This document shows positions 7,611 to 17,623 of a stretch of DNA of 20,376 nt, one piece after another; position 1 is the stretch's first letter, and every line of letters starts with the position of its first letter. The position numbers were made by a program, and so were the translations under genes. A model generated the notes under the pieces. That model saw nothing but the letters and a program-made list of their open reading frames with translations. It made no database searches and was not told the DNA's origin. The DNA is from Branchiostoma floridae (taxonomy: Eukaryota > Chordata > Leptocardii > Amphioxiformes > Branchiostomatidae): positions 11,564,074 to 11,584,449 of the forward strand of contig NC_049989.1 in NCBI RefSeq assembly GCF_000003815.2, given 5' to 3'.

Positions 7611-9127
7611 GACATGCGGAGGTGCTCGCCGAGGCTAGAAATGCTCCAGTATGGTGGCAGGGCGCTAAATCCTCATGGCAAGCACTTGAGGGTCTTCTTA
7701 AGCCCCAAATGAGCATCGATCGGCGGTGCAACAGAGCGCTGAACCTGCCCACAGCACTGTGAATGCAGCGCGTGTGAAGCAGTTGGCTTAAATGTAGGCG
7801 TAAACATCTGGTGCAGATGGGTCAAGGGGGAATGCTGCGCTGGGTCAACCCTCGAGAAGGGCGATACCAATATTTGTGCATCCGAAATAGGCCATTACAA
7901 AGGCATTTCTAAGCCTCAACGTATTTCATAACGTGTCGTAAATCTTTACAATTTCAGTACTATGAACTGCCGCTTGGTATCGTTCCTCTGTGCTATTCTA
8001 GAAAAGCGAAACCGATTTATTCCTACCCTTTGTTTGTATGATGGTATCGTCCTGAAAGCCACCGTGCGGAATACGTTCAGGACAGGCTCAGTCCTCTTAA
8101 ACCAGTCCGTTTGTCATCGTGGGAAGGATTTAGATACCCTAATTACCAGCTGGACATTTTAGGTCAGCTTAGTCGCTCCGCAAGGGTTCAGATGTACAGC
8201 AAGCTGAATGAAAATGAGCCAGAACTAGCAACTGTTGAATCGGCATTAACAGGTTTGCCCTTTAAATGTATAAAACTGGTTGCATACATTTATGGCTGCG
8301 CGCGTAATAATCACATATATAAGGGTCATGTTGTTAAATGTGATAGGAGGAAATAATTTTTTTCTAGCTTAAGCTGTATGTAAGATGTGTAGTTAGCGTT
8401 AATGTCAATTCATTGTGAGAATAGTGATGATACACACGAGGACTACAACATGATACTGTTGATACAAATCGTTTACAATAACAGATCTATAATGTTGCCG
8501 GATTCGCGCCGCGAACCTTTCTGGTAAACATATGCCGTTTCGTTACATTCCTTCCTTCACTGTGGTATGGAGTAAACTCCAACAAAAGGAAATGTATGGG
8601 GAATGGTTAAGAGTTTCATTTTTTTTATTTCAAAAGAATAAGGAACTTGCGTACCTTTTAAAAAAAATGTCCGTTGTGCAATTATCACTCGTTGACATTT
8701 ACAGCCTCGCTATGTTCTAACGAAAGATTCACTGATGACTACCCTCCAAAGTAATAAAATGGACTAACCCTGAAGGCGGATTATGAATTGTATTGTTCTG
8801 TCTTGTATGTACGATACATTGAGGGAACAGGATGTTGATAGTCATCACAAAAATGCTTCCTTGCATCTTCAAACGGCTCATAAAGAATGTTTGGTGTGTA
8901 TCCAGGTTTAGGCACACAAGTTGACTCACTTACATAAATGATGAGTGAACCGAAAATATCGGCGTATACGCCAGCCAACTGTTTATACGAGGGTAAGACA
9001 GCTGTTAGCACACCAACTTGGCAACTGTACTTTGATATCCAAACACATCTTGGGGTGCACGATTGTAGCGTGTTATGACCAAGTGGGTGGTGGTGGGTCA
9101 GAGAAGCCCAGGTGTCAGAACATATTA
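7611..9127. other. Upstream flank of the sulfotransferase exon; nothing else recognised
   Basis: On the minus strand 7611-7870 would be 5' UTR or promoter of the sulfotransferase gene. It stays moderately GC-rich and then turns AT-rich. No TATA box at a convincing distance is seen. Open frames at 8111-8356, 8532-8720 and 8781-9197 have no family or splice support. Confidence 0.4.
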
Positions 9128-9155
9128 CCCCCCCCCCCCCCCATACACACACACG
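9128..9155. repeat. Poly-C tract plus short CA repeat
   Basis: Fifteen consecutive C (9128-9142) are followed by ATACACACACACAC. On the minus strand this is a 15-G run, able to form slipped or G-quadruplex structures and prone to sequencing length error. Confidence 0.9.
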
Positions 9156-9382
9156 AAGACGTCCAAGGATATAAAGTATGCCTGTCACCGTTGACAAACT
9201 CGATTTTCACTTCCATCCAAGAAGCTAGATGAAATTTTCGTTAAACACTGAAGGCTGAGGAAAAAATGATGTACCGGTTTCTGCCGACTACACAAAAATG
9301 CATCGCAAGTTACAAAACTCCAATTTGCCTTGCTGATAACAAACAGACGTGGAAGTGACCTTGCACGGCAACATCCAGATTA

Positions 9383-9619
9383 TCATTGTTGAAATGTCAT
9401 TGAGGCCATCTCACCAGGAATTCCCGCCAAAAAAAGAAGGGAATTCGCGCCAAAAAAAGAAGTTGGCTTGAGTAATACGCCAATGTAGTCGTCCGTGGGC
9501 GGGGGAGACTGAAGAATGTCCCAGATTTGTAGCATCTGAATCTCATTTTTCACGGACACAGAAAGGCCAAAGGGAGAAGGGCCAAAGTCCGCCACGGGGG
9601 GTACTTCAGATGGTTCCAT
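9383..9619 (-). other. Coding-like open frame, unassigned
   Basis: From an ATG at 9619 the minus strand is open for about 79 codons with a plausible amino-acid mix (for example VSVKNEIQMLQIWDILQS near residues 21-38). A donor-like CCTG|GTGAGA occurs just after the duplicated E2F-like sites, near 9411. I recognise no family. The frame reads through the 23-bp duplication, and the ATG context is only fair (pyrimidine at -3). It may be an exon or chance. Confidence 0.2.
9417..9462. promoter_or_regulatory. Tandem pair of E2F-like sites in a 23-bp duplication
   Basis: GGAATTCCCGCCAAAAAAAG (9417-) and GGAATTCGCGCCAAAAAAAG (9440-) are tandem copies differing by one base. On the minus strand each reads TTTTTGGCGGGAA or TTTTTGGCGCGAA, the two classic versions of the E2F/DP binding consensus TTTSSCGC. 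Function is inferred only. No gene with a clear start lies next to the pair. Confidence 0.5.
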
Positions 9620-9649
9620 GTACAAAACCTTTTGCACTGCCACAGAACA

Positions 9650-11020
9650 TCGTAAATAACGTTATATCCCTTTCACAAACCAATACACCGCACGAGTATG
9701 AAACAGAATCCAGACTAGGATAATTTGATTGTGCGCACGACATCAACACAAGCACTGTTGTCTTGACAACTACATTTAGAAGTCAGGAATGTTTTTGCGT
9801 GGCGTTTGGGTTAGGTCTATAACGTTAACATGCGTGTGGCTGTCCTATATCCATATTGTTCCTAACAACGCAAGCACATCAAGACATGTTGTAAATATTG
9901 CCGACATCCAGAGTACAGCTTTCTTATGTGCTCATTTGATTGGATTTGGTCATAGACTCGCATGAACAATTTAGTTTTAACCCGTTATTCGTGTGCCAGT
10001 GATACGGTTCTTTGCCTCCCGACTAGTACTAATACTGATTCGAGCATCACAACATGAGACTCTGCCTATACCAAAGCTAATCTAATTAAAGAAACAAGCT
10101 ACCACCATGTCGATTGGCTACTAATACCGGTACCGACACAGTCGAGGACAAATAGCTGCGAGTCAAGCTACAAATTCAAGTCCGGCGGTCTCTCCTTTGT
10201 GAACGATTACAAAATCGATACCTTTTACTCTGTAAAGTACTGGACTTTACGGTGGGATTTGGGGCTCTATAATAAATCAAGATATTACGATATCTCCAAA
10301 AGCTCGTGGATATCAACTTGATTCAATATCAAAGCACGCATTTTCTGTGTGCTGTTGATGTGACCACCGAAATGTTGCTGAAAGCGTTACTTACTATTGG
10401 GTAACAATGAATAGACAAGTAAAAGTGGGTATTCATCTAGCTCTACATGAATCCGTTAGTACGGGGAGCATCTGACAATACGTGCCAACATTACATGTAA
10501 CTAGAAAGTTATCATTGGCAAACAAATACATAATGTTCAGATTCACATGTTCTAACTCACTACTGCTCTGTTTATTTCTACTCACATGTATATATGGTGA
10601 CCACCCCGTCCATCTCTGTCCTGCCACTTGCTACATAATGCAATCGAACACCACACGGTGTCTACTACACCTCCAGTAACTATGGTGTCAATCGGTACAG
10701 GGCTTTGACCTAATTGTTTGGAGAAGAAGAAAAAAAGAAATAAAGGAGTGATGAAATAATATGTTTCCTTTCAGTGAAGGTAATTGATGAGCAAACTTTC
10801 GGTAAAGCAGTTGCAAGCTAAATATGAACGGCTTTATACCCAGTGTTTGCATTTCTTACTTGAATGGTGAATTGATCTTATACAAGTTATAGCCTACTCA
10901 ATAGCTTGTCATAGTTTTCGACTCACATCAAGTCATCGATCTGAAAGCAAACTTCGTTGTTGACGTAAGGATTCAAACGTTTTGTACCCCGCCACAAGAT
11001 CTATTTCGTCACTTTTCGAC
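9650..11020. other. No gene seen
   Basis: AT-rich sequence with only short, unsupported open frames on both strands. A modest inverted match (AATCAAGATAT near 10276, ATATCAACTTGATT near 10311) is the only structure noticed. Confidence 0.5.
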
Positions 11021-11086
11021 CTTGACTTTCGCTGAGATAACATATCACGTATGTTTGTTTAAAGTGCAGGGACTGGCGCCAAGAAC

Positions 11087-11255
11087 AATGGGAGGCAAAC
11101 GATGTCAGACGGAAATCCGAAAAGCCAATTTCTCATCTGGTTTTAATGCCAAAATGGAGAAGACTCCAGAACCTTTACCCGAAAACGAACAGAAGCTGGC
11201 AGACGATTCGCCCTTTATTCGCAATTACCACAATGCGTATGTCGATATACGGTGA
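11087..11255 (+). other. Possible small first exon, unassigned
   Basis: An ATG at 11087 in a strong context (AACAATGG) opens 55 codons rich in Lys, Glu and Asn, starting MGGKRCQTEIRKANFSSGF. A possible acceptor (AAAGTGCAG|GG, near 11070) lies upstream and a possible donor (AATGC|GTATGT, near 11236) lies before the stop. I recognise no family and find no partner exon. Could be chance. Confidence 0.2.
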
Positions 11256-11259
11256 TGTT

Positions 11260-13964
11260 GCCACGATTAAAAGAATAACTGTTATCAGATATATGATAAC
11301 GCTAACACTGTTACAAGAACTTATTGACATTATTCTATGCTGATACTTGTTTATGAAAAATGACCATATTGGCATCATTGCTTTTTCATCACCATGAGAT
11401 GACAAAGTCCCTTAGTCAAAATAATGGACTTAGCAATGGCCATGTATAGATGTGACAGAAAACAAATTAGATATGCAAATATCTCATAATCGCCAGGAGT
11501 AGAATGTTGAAATAGGAGAGCGTCATCGATATCAAATTCAATGCTGGATATTGAACAGGCTGCTATAAGCGAGATTTATTCAGGCTACTGTCCTCTGTGT
11601 CACGACCAGTGGGAGATACTCTCATGAGTCTCATCTGTTTAATGAGTTGGTTTGAGTTAAACTGGTTCAAGATCATTATGGAAATTGCTAAACTTTATTT
11701 CCAACACGAATTAATATATAGGGACTTACCCTAAATTTTCGGTCAACTCCGTCGACCTTGTTCACAGAATGACCCTATCTCCAGCAGTGACGTCAGGAAC
11801 ACGACACTTTTGCAGGAGGGGGTCATAAGTATCAGAAAGTCTGTGCCGCCCCCCGTCTCTGTTGAGTGTGGGCCGGTGGGCTCTAATGTACAAGATCACT
11901 TGGTTCAAGATCACTTTTCTTTCTCTGAGTGGTGGTTTTACAGTGAAACCAAGACATGGAATCATGGAAAGCCATTAGAAGTTTCCTTGGAAAGACGCGC
12001 TAGTCTGTGTGTCTCACGTCAAGGATCCGCAACGACCCTTATTAGAGGACACGAAACACCATCTCTGTGGGCGGGGCCAAGGTGTAAAATGTTGCCGGGT
12101 GTGTAATCAGCCTGGACACCCACTGCGCCCCCGTTTAATAGGATTAATACGATTCAGATTCGCCTCAGCCTCTACCTAACCCATTCCACATTGTACCTAG
12201 CTGTAGTTTCCAACTCCATGCCCCCCTCACAGTCTGTCGTAAGCCGTCGAACGATTTGGATGTCGTACTACCTACAATGATCTTGGACAGCTCTTTGCGT
12301 AATACGACAGCTGCGTTTTATATGACATGTGCACGGCTATCGCAAGAAGTGCGCTACGTTATATATACCCCCTCACGATCGCTAACTTTGGGCTTTTTGG
12401 CATACAAAATTGTACACCTTCTGCAAAGTTCAACTGTCTTCAATGGCACACAAAATGTTCTTTGGGATCCATGTCGGTGGTTCTGTCACAGCCTGCTTGA
12501 AAATCCTATGGCATCAAAATCGTGCGACGATCTTGTACTAGACATGCACGACAATTCATTTGTGATTGTTCGACGATCGTACGTCAAGTGCAAGAGATGG
12601 TTAATTGACTTTAAAAAAATGAAGATCATATGGCTAAACTGCCGTTTTTTTTACAGCAGACAAACATGCATAATTTCAAACGCTAGCTTAACGTCATTAA
12701 AGGCGTTCGGGTGACTATATAGCATCTAATTCTTTGAAATATTCGATTTGTGAGTAAAAAAGTAATGACACGAACAACATTCACTGCACAAATTACACGT
12801 CCTCATTCAGGAGCTTTACACAGTACGGTAAGGCGCTGTTTGCGAAACGAGCAGTTCTACATTTGAACTTATATGGATTTGAATTTGTCGTTGTTTCTTA
12901 GTGTCCTATTTAATATAAGTCTCTCTCTACATATGTATATTGTTCCATGTAATGTGACCATGCTGGTAGTGTCTACGGCAAGGTGGGAAGTTTGACCTAG
13001 CCGTGCCTGCGGTCTTTCCTATGAGATTATCATTGATTAACCAGAAGGACTTGGGTTGAAGGGTGAGATACAGATGTGATTACATAAGACATTTCAGCTG
13101 TAGCTTTGACACCGGAAATCATATCTACCGTAATCCTGTCTTCTGTGTACATTTGCACTTTTCACTTTGCTGGGTTTAAGTCATTCTATTCACGTGTTTC
13201 AAACAAACTGTAAAAAAAGATACTGTAAATGCTAAGATTTTCACTAAATAGAAAATCTTCGAAGATAATGTTGCGACATTCGTATGTGTGGTATGCATCA
13301 TTCTAATCACCCAAATAAACCATGGTGTACTCGTTCAACAAACAGTGACATGACATACCGCTGGTATTGAAAAAGATGATTAAAAGTTTATTGATTTTAA
13401 GTGGGTAAGTCAACAGATAGTAAAGGGAAGACGTGACACACAGAGGGGGGCACATCAAGCAAGATCCAGGGTTCTGTACTGAATTAAGCTGTAATAATAA
13501 CACTATTCCCCTACTATTATTGTAGCTACCCGATCACTGCCTTCTGCACGAACTCCCCCTGGAAAGCATTATGGTCATCACTTTGATGTATTTAAATGGA
13601 TTGGCCACTCAGACAAGAGGATTGTGCTGGTGAGGTATGATTTGAAACAGAGGAGCGTTAGTTAACCGGAAAAAATCCAGAAGTAAGTAAGTCACGTGCA
13701 CTACCTTCCGAACTTCTTGGTGGATTGGAAACATTGGCCAAAATATGTCACTAGAGGACTGCAAATTTGTCCATTGAGAAGAGAAAACGGTTAGTATGTT
13801 ATCGAATAGCCCTCTGATAAAACTTTACTTCTATCTTGCGTAGTTTTTTTTCTTATTCTCGTTTGATATTGCCGTTTGATGTGATGTTGACAACGCCGCC
13901 TACTGATCAGTGTAATAACGGCACAAATGCTTGAATGAGAACTCGACGAGTAGGAATGCAATGG
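11260..13964. other. No supported gene
   Basis: The open frames at 11762-12106 and 12256-12714 are the longest. The latter starts at TTG, and neither shows domain likeness or convincing splice edges. A near-perfect 20-bp palindrome (GTTATCAGATATATGATAAC, 11281-11300) and an 11-bp direct repeat CAAGATCACTT (about 11890-11920) are present. The rest is unremarkable. Confidence 0.5.
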
Positions 13965-14236
13965 TTCATTCATTCATTCATTCATTCATTCATTCATTCA
14001 TTCATTCATTCATTCATTCATTCATCCATCCATTCATCCATCCGCCCATCCGTCCATCCGTCCATCCGTCCATCCATCCGTCCATCCATCCGTCCATCCG
14101 TCCATCCATCCATCCATCCGTCCGTCCGTCCATCCATCCATCCATCCATCCATCCATCCATCCATCCATCCATCCATCCATCCATCCATCCATCCATCCA
14201 TCCATCCATCCATTCATTCTTTCTTCATCCATTCAA
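13965..14236. repeat. TTCA / TCCA / TCCG tetranucleotide microsatellite
   Basis: There are three blocks: nearly pure (TTCA)n at about 13965-14026, a mixed TCCA/TCCG block to about 14126, and nearly pure (TCCA)n to about 14212, with a degenerate end. Because four is coprime to three, several frames stay open on both strands and yield His-Ser-Ile-Pro or Met-Asp-Gly-Trp repeats. These are not genes. Confidence 0.97.
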
Positions 14237-14925
14237 CAAATGTCGCACACACGAATTGCATCTACGGGATTACAAAGAAACGATGGTTCCTCGGACCTCT
14301 CGCATTCTTGATAGATAGTTTACAACGTTGACTGAAGATAAATCACATTTTTGAAAGTTTAAGTTCACAGAATCCATGATCCGAAACGTTTGAGTATGTT
14401 TGTATGACTTAGTCATGCCGCACGTTTTTTTTTTTTTGCCCGCAGTTACACGTCATGTCCTTATATCCATGATGTAACCTTCGGCTGTATATAAAGTTAA
14501 ACTTCACTGAATCATTGTCTAACGCGACGTGTCCCTTCTACATACGGTACACGTACGCCCTCTACCAAAATAGCATGTCCATTCATTGTCATGTGGACTA
14601 TACTAATAAACGTACAGGGGTGTTTGGCTAAAATAGTTCGACGAACTGAAGTGTGACTTGAATTTTACCGTCTGTATTATGTTTTCTAGTATCAAATTAT
14701 AGTTTTTAATCTAAAGTGTTCATAATAGACGTCTGCATCTTGGAATATAAAGAAATATTTTCGTACAAAATATGTGTCTTCACACTATGAAAAGTGGTAT
14801 CGTCATATTTTGGGTCAAAGGGCACCAATGCGGAACTAAATTTGTGTGCTGCAAAGTGAGTAGTACACCAGACGTAATAGAGAGACTTGACAAGGCTGGT
14901 GGGGTTTGTATTCACTCCGTCCGCG
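14237..14925. other. 5' flank of the kinase-like gene
   Basis: AT-rich with a poly-T run near 14425. Open frames at 14706-15020 are not supported, and part of one overlaps the kinase exon in another frame. Confidence 0.5.
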
Positions 14926-14926
14926 T

Positions 14927-14933
14927 TTATATA
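14927..14933 (+). promoter_or_regulatory. Candidate TATA box
   Basis: TTATATA lies 50 bp before the kinase ATG. A start site about 25-30 bp downstream would leave a 5' leader of only about 20-25 nt. Plausible by position, untested. Confidence 0.3.
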
Positions 14934-14982
14934 CAGTATACAATATCTGTAAGATTTTCCTCATCCTTGCGAGAGAGTCAGA

Positions 14983-15359
14983 ATGACCGAGACCGTTGCA
15001 GGATACGAAATTACCGGTGAGCTAAAGAGCGGGAGCTTCGGGACGGTGTATAAGGCTCGCCGAGGGCAGGGGGAGTTGACGTACGCTCTGAAGAAGCTTC
15101 GCCTCGGCTCACGGGACACCGACGATGTCCTGAACGAGCTGCAAAACTTACAAGCTATACAGAAGGAGGCGAGGGACACCGAGGTCCCGATCCTCAGGCT
15201 GGTAGAGTTCCTACACCAGGACGATTCGTTCTGGTTGGTCACGCGGTTTTGCGACGAAGGCTCACTCAGCGACTTCTTACTACTCCACCCAGAAACCGAC
15301 GAAAATCAAAATGTCAAGTTCATGATACAGATCTCAGAAGCCTTGAAATACCTACACAG
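14983..15359 (+). CDS. Pseudokinase exon 1 (N-lobe)
   Basis: Encodes residues 1-125 and two bases of codon 126: glycine loop, beta3 Lys37, alpha-C Glu52, hinge region (WLVTRFCDEGSL) and the helix before the catalytic loop (FMIQISEALKYLH). It ends at CACAG|GTAAGT. An in-frame read-through of the donor stops at once (AGG then TAA), which supports the splice. Confidence 0.92.
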
Positions 15360-17623
15360 GTAAGTGTTAATCCTAGATTTTGTGCTTTATTAGATAAGTT
15401 CAGTAACGTATTCGGAATGTAGTTGTTTCTTCTTTGCATTGTTCTTCTATTACAATAATTATTCTACGAACGAGTGAGTCAAATATCAGAGAATATTCCA
15501 CAATTGCTCCTCTACAAGAAGAGAAATGGCATGTTTATTTTTCTGCATTGTACTGCTATAGCTATTACTATTCTACGGGGAATTAATCAGATGCCAAAGA
15601 ATACTCCATACTTGCAAGAACAGAAATGGCAAAGTAGATACGCTGCCGGGCACAAGATCGTGAGACCGCGGGTTCGATTCCTGGCATTTCTGGCTAGACA
15701 TTTTCCACTTGACCAAGTTGTCTGTGCATCGTTTTCCATTAAGATCGATACAGATGAATGAACTAAATAATGGTATTGCCATATGCATTGACGCCGTGTA
15801 TGTTTTCATGTCAACCAGGGTACAGGGAACAAAAGAATGTACTGAACCACTATGAAATGATATCTGCAATTACGCTATGAAATATTAATGAACCACTTGC
15901 TGAATTAAGGTCTCACTGCCTCTCTTAAAAAGGATACCATTTCGTGTTGGAAACCGCCATGATCGAACAATGAGTGTCTCTTCTGTTAAGGAAAGAGAAC
16001 TATTATAGAACAACAAGGATAGTGAAATATTTCGTAACATTAACTCCAAAACAATGCTATTGGTAACATAAGACAAAAGGTTGAGCTCATTGAACTCGGG
16101 TTTACCACTCAATGACTGGCCATTAGTTGACAATTGTTTTGAAAGGCTGAAAGGGGTCGGGGCAAGGCCATTTGGAAATTAAATTGCTATTTCATTTCTA
16201 ATGAGAGCAATAGAATACATTTTCTGTAACGTCGATATAACATACGACTGTATCAGTGAATTTAAGCAGTGCGTCAAAACATTTTGTCTGAAATACAATT
16301 CCAATTGCTTTCACATTGCCTCTAAGGCCGATATTCTATCTTGAGAATAGATATTTTCATAATGTTTGTACTTGATCAAGGTATGATATTCTCAACATCG
16401 TAAGGCTACTCGTACCTAGTCCTATTGTGTTCTTTTAACATTTCGACATGAAAATATGCTGCAAGCTTCAGATGGTACGAACTGAACGTTAACGCTGGAG
16501 GCGTATGATCAAAAAGTGACCATATATAAAAGTACACGCCATTTGTTCATGTTATCAACTGTTATTCCACCCCAGGAATGACATTGTCCATGGAGGGCTA
16601 ACAATGGACAATGTACTGGTGACCAGTCAGTTCGGAGGCTTTGTTCGCGGGCGAACAGTCATGAAATACACCATAAAGGTAGGTCATTAATGGCTGCTGA
16701 TAGATTACGAACCGCAAGGGAGCGTTCACGATACATGTCGAGTAACTTGGATCATTGTGGATCCCACACTCTTAAGGGACCTAACATATGCAGAATGTAT
16801 GTTTAGAATTTTTAAGTACATGTGTGATGCATTCCTATATAGATAGTCTGCTGTATTATGATATTGGCTATGTCAGGATGCGATGGAAGTGATCCAAGGA
16901 GAGGTCAATATTCAAGTTGTATATTGAAGTTTACAATATAAAAGGGAAATTTGTTTTTAAGATAACTCAAGATTACCCACGTGATAGCTACACGTATCTT
17001 TATGTAATGTGGCTTATATTTACAAAAGTATTGACAACTCCTTTGATAGTTGTATGCCTTACCACGGTTCGAACGTTTTGTAGGTGAGTGACTATGGAAT
17101 AGCTAAAATGAGTGGAGAAGACATCTTCCTTCACTACTACTACCGGCATGACACCCCGACTCGCTACTTTACGGCTCCGGAGGTTCAAGACGGCGTCTAC
17201 ACCAAGGAGTCCGACGTCTTCTCCATGGGCGCCATCTTTGTGGCCCTGACGGACCGCACCACTCTGAAGATCGCGGAGCACCACAGTGTCGTACCCTTCA
17301 TCATTCCCGACATCCCCTTCGGCCAGGCCCTGAACACCAGCCCGTCCCTTCGGCTCTCCGAAGTCGTCATGAAGAACTTAGGGGAAAACAACAGCCTGAA
17401 GGAGATGGTGGTGGCCATGTTATCCACGGACCCGCAGGACAGACCCACGGCGGAGGAAGTGAGCGAGAGGGTCCAGGCTATCGGGAACGCTACCGGCGCC
17501 ATGGCGGGGGTTTTCCTGGGGATAGCGATCGCCATTGGCGGGGCGTTGATGGGGTTCTGGCCCTTAAGTCTAGTCGGCCTCCTCGGCGGACTCTTGTCGT
17601 TTTACCTTGTGATACAAGGATAG
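14983..17623 (+). CDS. STK35/PDIK1L-like membrane-anchored pseudokinase, three exons
   Basis: Joining 14983-15359, 16576-16678 and 17084-17623 gives 339 residues, all at GT-AG introns with matching phases (2, then 0). Kinase landmarks in order: glycine loop K15-S-G-S-F-G-T-V22 (first Gly replaced by Lys), beta3 Lys37 (YALKK), alpha-C Glu52, catalytic loop H131-G-G-L-T-M-D-N138, D163-Y-G, APE 191-193, DVFSMG, and a C-lobe ending in DPQDRPTAEEV. The HRD Asp is Gly133 and the catalytic-loop Lys is Thr135, so phosphotransfer is predicted absent or very weak, while ATP/Mg binding residues remain. FCDEGSLSDFLL, the short kinase-only architecture and the DPQDRP ending resemble STK35/PDIK1L. Residues 298-339 form a Gly-rich hydrophobic double segment with a W-P turn, suggesting a tail anchor. 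The ATG has A at -3. No AATAAA is seen downstream on this strand. Confidence 0.88.
15433..15631. repeat. Diverged tandem duplication in intron 1
   Basis: Unit 1 (15433-15530) and unit 2 (15541-15630) share GCATTGT, TATTCTACG, AGAATA(T/C)TCCA, CAAGAA and AGAAATGGC in order, at offsets of 109 falling to 100 bp. Identity looks near 70 percent. Unit 2 runs straight into the tRNA-like module, so this may be a SINE body copied twice. Confidence 0.6.
15621..15692 (+). repeat. tRNA-like module (degenerate tRNA or SINE head)
   Basis: An A-box TGGCAAAGTAG (15627-15637) and a perfect B-box GGTTCGATTCC (15671-15681) lie 33 nt apart within a 72-nt span closed by CAGAAATG/CATTTCTG (15621-15628, 15685-15692). 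When positioned by the boxes, the acceptor and D stems do not pair properly, so a working tRNA is unlikely. It is probably a tRNA pseudogene or the head of a SINE. Confidence 0.6.
16576..16678 (+). CDS. Pseudokinase exon 2 (altered catalytic loop)
   Basis: A 103-nt exon between CCCCAG and GTAGGT supplies the last base of codon 126 and residues 127-160, starting NDIVHGGLTMDNVLV. It is identified by phase, splice edges and alignment to the kinase catalytic loop. Skipping it (103 nt) would break the frame. Confidence 0.88.
16679..17083 (+). other. Intron 2 of the pseudokinase gene (405 nt, phase 0)
   Basis: It starts GTAGGT and ends GTTTTGTAG. It separates the catalytic loop from the DYG motif. 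Nothing else is recognised inside. Confidence 0.85.
17084..17623 (+). CDS. Pseudokinase exon 3 (DYG, C-lobe and hydrophobic tail)
   Basis: Begins GTG AGT GAC TAT GGA (V-S-D-Y-G) directly after the acceptor and ends at TAG 17621-17623. It carries the activation segment with three tyrosines in a row (residues 178-180), RYFTAPEV, DVFSMG, the terminal Arg of DPQDRPTA, and then two uncharged hydrophobic stretches (about 298-317 and 321-337). GC content is clearly higher than in the flanking introns. Confidence 0.92.
   Translation: MSDYGIAKMSGEDIFLHYYYRHDTPTRYFTAPEVQDGVYTKESDVFSMGAIFVALTDRTTLKIAEHHSVVPFIIPDIPFGQALNTSPSLRLSEVVMKNLGENNSLKEMVVAMLSTDPQDRPTAEEVSERVQAIGNATGAMAGVFLGIAIAIGGALMGFWPLSLVGLLGGLLSFYLVIQG

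Larger units (their letters stand above)
15360..16575 (+). other. Intron 1 of the pseudokinase gene (1216 nt, phase 2)
   Basis: It starts GTAAGT and ends CCACCCCAG. It holds an imperfect ~100-bp tandem duplication and a tRNA-like module in its first 340 nt. The rest is AT-rich, and CATATATAAAAG (about 16522-16533) lies just before exon 2. Confidence 0.85.

Noticed and set aside
7183-7752. 189-codon minus-strand open frame overlapping the sulfotransferase exon
   Set aside because: Its apparent start is GTG, it is out of frame with the sulfotransferase, and it is a by-product of the GC-rich exon.
8781-9232. Open frames on both strands around the poly-C tract
   Set aside because: They depend on homopolymer and CA-repeat sequence and show no domain.
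12256-12714. 152-codon plus-strand open frame
   Set aside because: Starts at TTG, no recognisable domain, no splice support.
13931-14318. His-Ser-Ile-Pro and Met-Asp-Gly-Trp repeat proteins on both strands
   Set aside because: They are translations of a tetranucleotide microsatellite.
15621-15692. Functional tRNA gene
   Set aside because: A and B boxes are good, but acceptor and D stems do not pair when placed by those boxes.
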